From NCBI RefSeq assembly GCF_937900395.1, contig NZ_CALCDX010000199.1:1-38859 (forward strand): DNA of 38,859 nucleotides, read 5' to 3'. Shown piece after piece: positions 1 to 5,690 of this stretch (position 1 is its first letter; every line of letters starts with the position of its first letter). The notes under the pieces were generated by a model that was not told the DNA's origin, searched no databases, and saw nothing but the letters and a program-made list of their open reading frames with translations. The position numbers were made by a program, and so were the translations under genes. The DNA is from an uncultured Caulobacter sp. (GTDB taxonomy: Bacteria > Pseudomonadota > Alphaproteobacteria > Caulobacterales > Caulobacteraceae).

Positions 1-136
1 CGCCGTAGCGCAGCGTGCGCGTGCCGAAGCCCTCGCTCACCTCGGCGTACAGCGTGCCCCCACGGCCGATCACGATGCCCTTGAGCACACCGCGTGAGGG
101 CTCGTCGATGGCCACCTTGGCGTCCAGGAGGTCGTC
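1..136 (-). other. unidentified coding fragment at the contig edge
   Basis: The minus strand has an open frame from about 150 down to base 1, with a protein-like composition (the stretch KGIVIGRGGTLYAEVSEGF is readable). It has no start or stop inside the window. I do not recognise the family. The opposite strand switches to a recognisable oxidoreductase frame at about 125-140, so this piece probably ends there at an artificial junction. It could be a phage or carbohydrate-related protein, but nothing seen decides this. Confidence 0.25.
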
Positions 137-310
137 TCGGGCACGCTCGGCACGCTCGACTGGCGGCAGGAGCGGCCGAGCGAACTCGTCTGGCGGCCGC
201 ACGACGGGCCGATGCAGATCCTCACGCGCGGCTCGCCCTGGCTGTGCGAATCGGCGCAGCGCGCGAGCCGCCTTCCGAGCGGCCATCCCGAAGGCTTCAT
301 CGAGGCCTTT
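137..310 (+). pseudogene. Gfo/Idh/MocA-type oxidoreductase, C-terminal fragment
   Basis: This plus-strand frame reads GTLGTLDWRQERPSEL, then an LTRG segment, then RLPSGHPEGFIEAF. That order (a G-x-LxWxQE strand, then the PxGHPEGxxEAF helix) is characteristic of the C-terminal beta-sheet domain of Gfo/Idh/MocA sugar dehydrogenases. These are NAD(P)-dependent cytosolic enzymes acting on sugars or inositols. The N-terminal Rossmann domain is absent. The usual continuation (AFANxY) is replaced after the AF by unrelated sequence at about 308. The piece is therefore broken on both sides within 175 bp. I read it as an assembly fragment rather than a decayed resident gene, because the neighbouring pieces are unrelated as well. 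Confidence 0.55.
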
Positions 311-585
311 GGCAAGGACATTCCGATCTACGCCCATGCCGGGACGCGCAAGGTGATCGAGGGCGCCATCTCCGAGGGCTTTCTGGAAGAGCTGCCGCAA
401 TCGGCCTCCGAGCAGATCCTGCAGAACATGGCCCTTGGGAAGGACTGGAGCGAGGGTGTGGATTCGGCCGTGGTGCTGGGCGTGCTGTCCGGCATGGCGA
501 TGGGCGGCGGCGCATCGCTCTACAACGGCATGACGCGCCCTGAACCGCAGGGCAGCGGGCTTCCGCCGCCCACTGGCACCGAGCC
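311..585 (+). pseudogene. phage virion-type large protein fragment
   Basis: The frame continues from the oxidoreductase piece without a stop but changes character. It reads GAISEGFLEELPQSASEQ, then a QNMALGKDWSEGVDSA helix, then a Gly/Ala-rich hydrophobic stretch (VLGVLSGMAMGGGAS), then a Pro-rich tail. This pattern (EG-x-LEE-x-PQS followed by a glycine-rich segment) is familiar from very large phage internal virion or polyvalent proteins in prophages. No start, stop or neighbouring phage gene is present. It ends at about 575-600, where the reverse-strand hisS frame becomes convincing. The family assignment is from memory of such proteins and is moderate at best. Confidence 0.4.
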
Positions 586-1700
586 GCCCGCAGCGCCGCC
601 GCCAGGCGCGACACGCCGAACGAGAAGCCCGTCGCCGGAGTCACATTGCCGGTGAACCGCGCCACCAGGTCGTCATAGCGCCCGCCGCCGCCGATCGAAC
701 CGAAGGTGACCTTGTTCCCCTTCTCGTCGGTGGTGCTGAGCAGCAGCTCGGCCTCGAACACCGCGCCGGTGTAGTATTCCAGACCCCGGACGATCGACGG
801 GTCGATGAAGGCCTGGTCGTCGGCGATGCCGAGGCTGGTCAGGGCCGCGTCGATCCGCGACAGCTCCAGGAGGCCCTCGTCGCCCTCGGCCGAGCCGCCG
901 ATCACCTTGGCGATGTTGTCCAGCGTCGCCGCGCGGCCGCCAGAGGAGCCGGCCTGGACGAAGTCCAGCACCTGATCGATGGCCTGCCCTTTGAGGCCCG
1001 CGCCCTTGGTGAAGTCGCCGCTCTCGTCCAGGCGCCCTTCGCCCAGCAGCAGGCGGACGCCGTCGACGCCCAGGCGGTCCAGCTTGTCGACCGCGCGCAG
1101 CACCGCCAGCTTCTGGCCGGCGCTGTCGGCGCCCGCGGCGGTCAAGAGGCCGTTCAGCAGCTTGCGATTGTTGATCTTCAGCACCGCCGCCCCGCGCGGC
1201 AGGCCCGCCGCCTCCAGCCCCTCGACGGCCATGGCGATGATCTCGGCGTCGGCCTCCGGACGGGCCGAGCCCACCGTGTCGGCGTCGCACTGGATGAACT
1301 GGCGGAAGCGCCCCGGCCCCGGCTTCTCGTTGCGCCACACCGGCCCGAAGGCGTAGCGGCGGAACGGCTTGGGCAGAGTCTCCCAGTGCTGGGCGGCGAA
1401 GCGGGCCAGCGGCGCGGTCAGGTCGTAGCGCAGCGCCATCCACTGGTCGTCGTCGTCCTGCAGCGCGAAGACGCCCTCGTTGGGCCGGTCGCTGTCGGGC
1501 AGGAACTTGCCCAGGGCGTCGGCGTATTCGAACGCCCCGGTGTCCAGCGCCTCGAAGCCGTAGCGCTCATAGACCGCCGACACCGCCTCCAGGATCGCCC
1601 GCTCGGCCCGCAGGTCGCGCGCGCGCTTGTCGGCGAAGCCGCGCGGGCTGCGCGCCTCGGGGCGGAAGTCTTGCGAGGTGTTGTCGGAGGCGGTGGTCAT
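582..1700 (-). CDS. hisS: histidine--tRNA ligase, 3'-truncated
   Basis: HisS charges tRNA-His with histidine in the cytosol. About 373 residues are authentic. The class II catalytic core includes motif 2 (FRRYAFGPVWRNEKPGPGRFRQFIQCDAD region, about 113-141), the histidine-specific RGLEYYTG segment (305-312), GGGGRYDDL (337-345) and motif 3 GFSFGVSRLAAAL (358-370). The start at 1700 has an AGGA-type ribosome site upstream. After residue 373 the frame stays open to 297 but becomes an Arg/Pro-rich antisense of the neighbouring fragment. The anticodon-binding domain of roughly 100 residues is therefore missing. As hisS is essential, this is most likely an assembly break and not a real truncation. 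Confidence 0.93.
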
Positions 1701-1747
1701 CGTCGGTCCTAAGGTCTTCTAGGCTTCGACGGATGGCGCTTGAGCCA

Positions 1748-1798
1748 AGCCCCATCCGCTAGGCGGGGCTCAGGCTGGGGGCTTGCTTTAGAGCAAGC
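1748..1798 (-). other. two hairpins upstream of hisS
   Basis: Two short perfect stems lie 48-98 bp upstream of the hisS start: AGCCCC/GGGGCT (1748-1753 with 1765-1770) and GCTTGC/GCAAGC (1781-1786 with 1793-1798, six-base loop). They could sit in the hisS leader. Neither is followed by a U-run towards hisS, so they do not look like an attenuator terminator. The rest of 1800-1935 is G-rich with no gene seen. Confidence 0.3.
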
Positions 1799-1935
1799 GG
1801 ACCCGGCCGATCCCGCGAGGCGAGGTCGGATGGTGGTGGTGGCCGTGATGGTGCGGCGTGCGGGTCATTGCGGGGGCGGTGTAGCGGATTGGGGCGTGTG
1901 GGGGAAGGGGGGGGGAGCATGGTTACCCCTCCGTG

Positions 1936-2367
1936 CTATTCAGCTCCGACATCAGCGACATCTTCATTCTCGCTATCCTCATCATCTTCTTGCTGCGTGA
2001 AGCGCCAGGACTGCACGACCTCAGCACGATCATCTTGGATAGCGATCAATTCGATGGTGGTAACTCCTTCAATTTTCAGCTTGAAGGGGCCTATTGGGGC
2101 CAGCGCACCAGTTCCAGCCTGATCTACAACCAGCATCCCCTTCGACTTCGCAAGGGTATCACCCTCACTATTTTTTATCTTGAACTCAAAACTCTCTCTC
2201 CCCGCCCCAGAAACATTGAAAATGGGGATAGCCCAGAAAGATATCTTACAAGGAAACTTTTTTAATCTGAACTCAGGACTATACAGACCGATAAGCATCG
2301 GCCTGCCATCGCCTTCGAAGCGGACGTCTTCACATGCGATGGCTGTGACAATTTCTACCGTTTTCAT
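1936..2367 (-). CDS. DUF6941-like protein, third gene of the hicAB cassette
   Basis: This is a 143-residue soluble protein. Its N-terminus (MKTVEIVTAIACEDVRFEGDG, then MLIGLYSPEF) matches the start of the DUF6941 family, where an 'A-x-CEDVR-E ... K-x-LIG-x-Y' pattern recurs; the family has no assigned function that I know of. The middle alternates short beta-strands and the C-terminus is very acidic (QQEDDEDSENEDVADVGAE). There is no signal peptide or membrane segment. The ATG at 2367 is chosen because it overlaps the hicB stop as ATGA, a standard translational-coupling junction; the frame is open further upstream to 2382. Base use is visibly AT-richer than flanking genes, as in hicA and hicB. 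I infer co-transfer and co-transcription with the toxin-antitoxin pair; any role in toxin control is unproven. Confidence 0.7.
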   Translation of the reverse strand: MKTVEIVTAIACEDVRFEGDGRPMLIGLYSPEFRLKKFPCKISFWAIPIFNVSGAGRESFEFKIKNSEGDTLAKSKGMLVVDQAGTGALAPIGPFKLKIEGVTTIELIAIQDDRAEVVQSWRFTQQEDDEDSENEDVADVGAE

Positions 2368-2894
2368 TGGCGCGTAGACCAAAACGCAGGTACAGGCGCC
2401 CCGATTGGAGCCTTAGGCGTTTTCCCGTACCGCACAGATGGGATAAAACCATCATCTCTAAGGGAGCGAGGAGCGGCCAACTGCTCAACGTGCTGCCCCA
2501 AGGTCTCAGTTACACTTCTCAGCTGAGCCACGACTGTAGGCTCTTGATCTATATCAGCGTCACGACGTAGACCAGCCTCAATGAGCTCAACCAAAAGCGC
2601 ATTCAAGCTTTTGCCGTGCTTTGCCGCGCACACCGAGGCACGGCGATGAGCATCTGAAGAGAGCCGCAGCGACAGCGTGCCAGAATATGGCTTCTCAGGA
2701 CTTACACCAAGCTCAGCGCACCAGGCCTTATAGTCTTCAACCGTCGAGACAAATTCGCGCTGAAGATTGGCTACGTCCGAGGCACTGAAGGTTAGGACGG
2801 CACGAGTATTAATTACCTCCCCGTGCATTTCTCCCACCTCAACGTCGATCTCTACTGTAGCGACGTAGCCTTCATATGTCAGCGTTGTCGTCAT
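2364..2894 (-). CDS. hicB: HicB-family antitoxin
   Basis: HicB antitoxins bind and neutralise HicA and repress their own operon. The 176-residue protein has the HicB partial RNase H-like fold at the N-terminus (LTYEGYVATVEIDVE, a segment with FSASDVANLQREF, then DYKAWCAELG). A ribbon-helix-helix DNA-binding segment follows (SGTLSLRLSSDAHRRASVCAAKHGKSLNALLVELIEAG region, about 80-112). The C-terminal 60 residues are an extra polar tail. The start at 2894 is preferred over 2906 because AGGA lies a few bases upstream of it. It starts 23 bp inside hicA and its stop overlaps the next start, so all three genes are physically linked. Regulation by its own RHH domain is expected from the family. Confidence 0.8.
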   Translation of the reverse strand: MTTTLTYEGYVATVEIDVEVGEMHGEVINTRAVLTFSASDVANLQREFVSTVEDYKAWCAELGVSPEKPYSGTLSLRLSSDAHRRASVCAAKHGKSLNALLVELIEAGLRRDADIDQEPTVVAQLRSVTETLGQHVEQLAAPRSLRDDGFIPSVRYGKTPKAPIGAPVPAFWSTRQ

Positions 2895-3156
2895 TGCATC
2901 CTGCATCAGTCAAAAAGCGCCGAACCGACTTCAGAGCGCCCTTGCTACATTCCTTCTCTGGATGAGGGCGATGAAATACAGCCATCTGCTCTCCAAGCCG
3001 CACTCGCACACGCGAGCCCGCCCCCTCACTTATGTCAGCATCGAGCGCGACAAAAAGTGCCTCTATGTCCTCCCAACGGATATTTGCTCGGACTGGCTCG
3101 GCAAAAATCGCGTCGTAGGTCTTCGCATGTCGCCCCTTGTGGGGTCGTGATACCAT
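2872..3156 (-). CDS. hicA: HicA-family mRNA interferase toxin
   Basis: HicA toxins are small double-stranded-RNA-binding-fold ribonucleases that cleave mRNA when not bound by HicB. The 94-residue product has the family order: HAKTYDAIF, then the IRWEDIEALFVALDADI helix, then EGAGSRVRVRLG with the strand carrying the functional region, then HRPHPEKEC and a C-terminal helix (VRRFLTDAG). The conserved active-site His of the family is plausibly in the HRPHP strand. The ATG at 3156 gives the usual size; a GTG at 3192 would add 12 residues with no visible ribosome site. A TATAAT sequence (3155-3160, minus strand) overlaps the start codon, so the promoter position is unclear. It is the first gene of the cassette, and its AT-rich codon use differs from hisS and the genes beyond 3.6 kb. 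Confidence 0.8.
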   Translation of the reverse strand: MVSRPHKGRHAKTYDAIFAEPVRANIRWEDIEALFVALDADISEGAGSRVRVRLGEQMAVFHRPHPEKECSKGALKSVRRFLTDAGCNDDNADI

Positions 3157-3256
3157 TATATGGCGCCAGCAGGTTAAAAAAGCCACCTCCACCTTTAGGC
3201 GAAAATCACCAGCCGCGCTACTCGGCCTTCCCGCGCGCCCTGGCAGCCTGCTTCCC

Positions 3257-3401
3257 CCTTACATCTCACGGCGAGACGATCGCTGGGCGGGCCGGGTTGC
3301 TCAAGGACGGCGCGGAGCGCCGCCGCGGCGCGGCCGGCCAGAGGCCGGTCCTTGACCAACCCGGCCCGCCCAGCACGCTGCAGCCTCCAAGAGATGTAAG
3401 G
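3257..3401. repeat. 145-bp imperfect palindrome, possible MITE or cruciform
   Basis: Outer arms CCTTACATCTC (3257-3267) and GAGATGTAAGG (3391-3401) are perfect inverted copies. Inner arms 3282-3308 and 3348-3374 pair over 27 bp with one mismatch. The centre holds further stems, including CCGGCC-aga-GGCCGG. There is no reading frame worth calling. The terminal inverted repeats with a folded interior resemble a non-autonomous mobile repeat or a highly structured intergenic element. It lies about 100 bp upstream of hicA. Confidence 0.65.
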
Positions 3402-3461
3402 CTTGGCCCGACCTCAAGGCGGTCGGACTTTTCACTGACCCTTCCAATCATAAACACCGTA

Positions 3462-3560
3462 ATCCCGCGCTTCATGCGCGGGACCCATGGTTCAGCTTTC
3501 ACGTGAGAGCGCGGGCGCCCGTGCGGCGGACAAATGGGTCCCGCGCATGAAGCGCGGGAT
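3462..3560. repeat. pair of 27-bp palindromic repeats in inverted orientation
   Basis: Bases 3462-3488 and 3534-3560 are perfect reverse complements over 27 bp, separated by 45 bp. Each arm is itself a hairpin, CCCGCGC-ttcat-GCGCGGG, followed by ACCCAT. This is the organisation of REP/BIME-type intergenic repeats. The sequence between the arms is GC-rich and holds no gene. Positions 3157-3621 as a whole contain only this pair and the 145-bp palindrome. Confidence 0.75.
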
Positions 3561-3621
3561 GACGGCGGGCTTGGCGGGTGTGAAGGCCCCTCCGCCGCCG
3601 CGCGGCCGCACGGCCTTCTCC

Positions 3622-4017
3622 TCACCCGGCTTCCGCCGCGCGGGGCGAAGGCGGCCCCGGCGGGGTGCGGACGTAGGCCAGGACGAACAGCGCCGCCAGC
3701 ACCAGGTCGATCGTTCCGCACACCACCACCGGCGCGGCGACGCGGCCCTGCAGCCACAGCGCCCAGACCGGGACGCCGAAGGCCAGCTTCTCCAGCACCC
3801 CGGCCAGCATGGCCGGGCGCAGGCGGATCGGGTCCTGGGCGATGATCAGGAGCAGCACCTGGGCGGCCAGGGCCGTGCCGATGAAGCCGTAGTAGTTCTC
3901 CGCGTGCGGAAGAACCCCGGCCGGGCCGGCGACCTGTCGCTCCAGAAAGTACATCGGCGCCAGCAGCAGGATCCCGTAGATCCCGGCCAGGCGGAATATC
4001 CAGCGGGCCAGCCGCAT
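3622..4017 (-). CDS. small four-helix membrane protein, unknown function
   Basis: The product has 131 residues with four hydrophobic segments (about 7-24, 43-61, 76-92 and 95-116), so it is an inner-membrane protein. The tail is Pro/Ala-rich. The start at 4017 is chosen for the strong GGGGAGGGGG ribosome site a few bases upstream and because the frame above it is antisense-like. The pattern (helix, LERQ segment, NYYGFIG, RLRPAMLAGVLEKLAFG) resembles conserved hypothetical membrane proteins of about this length, but I cannot name a family. It lies 80 bp downstream of the DoxX-like gene on the same strand and may share its transcript. Confidence 0.7.
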   Translation of the reverse strand: MRLARWIFRLAGIYGILLLAPMYFLERQVAGPAGVLPHAENYYGFIGTALAAQVLLLIIAQDPIRLRPAMLAGVLEKLAFGVPVWALWLQGRVAAPVVVCGTIDLVLAALFVLAYVRTPPGPPSPRAAEAG

Positions 4018-4097
4018 CGTCGCCCCCTCCCCTCGGTCTTGTCCTTGACCCAAGGTTAGGCGCCGAACACCGCGAGGCTCAAGGGATGGCGGCGCGC

Positions 4098-4463
4098 CTA
4101 CTTCCCCAGCCGCACCGGAAACAGCGCCCGCAGGGCCGGGTCGCGCAGCCACAGGCCGCCCCACAGGAAGAGGCCCAGATAGACGCTGAACAGCACGTGG
4201 CTGAACAGCGGGCTTTCGGCGCGGATCTGGGTGGCCATGGCGCCGCCCAGCAGGCGCGTGCGCGGGATCAGGTAGAGCGTAAGGCACGTCGCCTCGATGA
4301 TCCCGATCATCAGGGTGTGGCGCGGGTCCCAGCCCAGCTTTTCCAGGGTCTGGGTCGCCGCCGGGTGATGCAGCAGCTTCGGCGCGACCGAGGCGCCGGC
4401 GATGAACAGGGCGAACGCCCCCGACAGCATCCACCCGGCCCAGGTCGTGATCTTCTCGCGCAT
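4098..4463 (-). CDS. DoxX-like family membrane protein
   Basis: The 121-residue protein has four transmembrane segments, arranged as WAGWMLSGAFALFIAG, then a soluble piece ending LEKLGWDP, then LMIGIIEATCLTLYLIPRT, then LLGGAMATQIR, then VLFSVYLGLFLWGGLWLRD. The G-A-x-ATQIR-x-ESPLFSH segment and the final GGLWLRD-x-x-LRALFP are typical of the small DoxX-like group. These inner-membrane proteins have no settled biochemical role; some relatives act in redox or quinone-linked complexes. The start at 4463 has GGAGGG about ten bases upstream. No promoter is obvious, and the neighbouring repeat begins 78 bp upstream. Confidence 0.72.
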   Translation of the reverse strand: MREKITTWAGWMLSGAFALFIAGASVAPKLLHHPAATQTLEKLGWDPRHTLMIGIIEATCLTLYLIPRTRLLGGAMATQIRAESPLFSHVLFSVYLGLFLWGGLWLRDPALRALFPVRLGK

Positions 4464-4540
4464 GTATGAGGTCCCTCCGTTTGGAGCGAGGACGGATGAC
4501 GGGGCCGCGGGCCGACAGGGGGGCGCAAGAAAGTTCAAAG

Positions 4541-4718
4541 CCCTCTCCTCCCCCATCGGGGGAGGGGGACCCGCGAACGCGGGTGGAGGGGGCCCTGTGC
4601 GGCGGGGTTACATCCTGTGGGTGGGAGACGCGTTTCTCATCGGCGGGGGCGTCGCGCGCTCGGCTGGCCCCTCCACCGCCGTTCGGCGGTCCCCCTCCCC
4701 CAGAGGGGGAGGAGAGGG
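4541..4718. repeat. BIME-like inverted repeat pair, CCCTCTCC type
   Basis: Two related GC-rich elements, 4541-4595 and 4666-4718, are inverted relative to each other (CCCTCTCC at one edge, GGAGAGGG at the other). Each has internal hairpins: CCTCCCCC-at-CGGGGGAGG and ACCCGCGAACGCGGGT on the left, ACCGCCGTTCGGCGGT and CTCCCCC-aga-GGGGGAG on the right. A variant of the same organisation recurs at 7804-7942. No gene lies between the arms. Confidence 0.7.
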
Positions 4719-5034
4719 AATTCAGCCGCCCAGATACCCTGAACGCAGCCGCGTATCCGGAATCGAATCCAAACAAATCAACGACTTCTCATTTTTACAC
4801 GCCAATCTTTCCTCCCCCTCCAAACCGGCGCCCATACTTGTCCTCGCCCCGTCGCGGGGGAGGCCGTCCAGCTGGCGACCGAACGGGCGGCGGGGGTGGT
4901 CGAGCGGGATGCGGTCCGGCTCGGCGTCGCGGGGCCCGGCGGGTCGTGCGGAAGGGCGACAGCTCCTCAGGGGCGGCTCCTTCTCGCGGTCGGGCCGGGG
5001 GCCATGCTCGCGACGCTCGGGACGATCGCGCCAG

Positions 5035-5125
5035 GCGCGGGCTGAAATCGCCCGCGCGGTCCGGGAGGGTCGCTTTCCCTCCCGCCCGCCGGAGGCCTCT
5101 TTTCGGAAGCGGGTTAAAACCCCGC
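5035..5125. other. row of short hairpins in an otherwise unexplained intergenic stretch
   Basis: Between the repeat ending at 4718 and the small gene at 5291 I find no convincing gene on either strand; the long frames there are Arg/Pro-rich. Three stems follow closely: GCGCGGGC/GCCCGCGC (5035-5057), GGGAGGG/CCCTCCC (5063-5083) and GCGGGTT/AACCCCGC with one bulge (5109-5125). None has a clear U-run. The stretch could be a structured RNA leader for the gene at 5291, a decayed gene, or simply GC-rich spacer. Confidence 0.35.
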
Positions 5126-5290
5126 GCGCCGAGGGCTTTCGTCCAAACGATCGCGCGGAGCATCCGGGTCTCGTCGAAACGGTAACTCCTACATCCTTCC
5201 GGGCGCGCCCCGGAGCTCCGCCGCCTCCCCAGCCCGCCGGCTTTTCCGGCGGAAGACCGTCGCCGCATGTCCAGGAGAGAGGAACCTTCG

Positions 5291-5506
5291 ATGTCCAAGC
5301 ACAGACCCCCGGCCTCGCCGGCTTCACCCCAGATCGGCGCCATCAGCGCCGACAGCTCTATCGAGGCGATCCGCGCCGAGCGGTCCCGGGTCTTCGACGA
5401 GCTGATGCGGCGGCAGGAATACAAGCTGCTCCAGGCCGTGAAGGCGCGACTGGAGAGCCTGCCGCCCGTCCCCGAGCCGCATGCGCCGCCGGCCAACGAG
5501 AGCTGA
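5291..5506 (+). CDS. small hypothetical protein (71 aa)
   Basis: The start at 5291 has a clear ribosome site (GAGAGAGGAA, 7 bases spacing). The product has a Pro/Ser-rich N-terminus, a central amphipathic helix (SIEAIRAERSRVFDELMRRQEY, about 24-45), a second helix (LLQAVKARLES) and a Pro-rich end. There is no Cys, signal peptide or membrane segment. I do not recognise the family. The helices look able to mediate dimerisation, but that is only a guess from composition. It precedes TonB receptor 1 by 184 bp on the same strand. Confidence 0.55.
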   Translation: MSKHRPPASPASPQIGAISADSSIEAIRAERSRVFDELMRRQEYKLLQAVKARLESLPPVPEPHAPPANES

Positions 5507-5690
5507 TCCCGGCGGCGTCTATACACGAATCCTTAAGACTTTCGGCCGGCGCGGCGAGGCTTATCCGCAGAGCCGCCCGGTATAAACATGACAGCCAAGT
5601 AATCTTTCAGAGAAGTAATCCACCTTTCACGCTTGTAACTTGAGGTGAATGGGACCGGCGGCCACAGCTTTCCTCGTGAGGGGAAAGTAC

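Noticed and set aside
297..581. C-terminal continuation of the hisS frame
   Set aside because: It has none of the anticodon-domain motifs and is the antisense of the phage-like fragment; the true gene is cut at about residue 373.
3257..3560. CRISPR-like repeats
   Set aside because: The repeats are inverted palindromes, not direct repeats with regular spacers, and no cas gene is near.
4722..5327. 201-codon minus-strand frame in the gene-poor stretch
   Set aside because: Arg/Pro-rich throughout, no ribosome site or recognisable motif, and it overlaps the better small gene at 5291.
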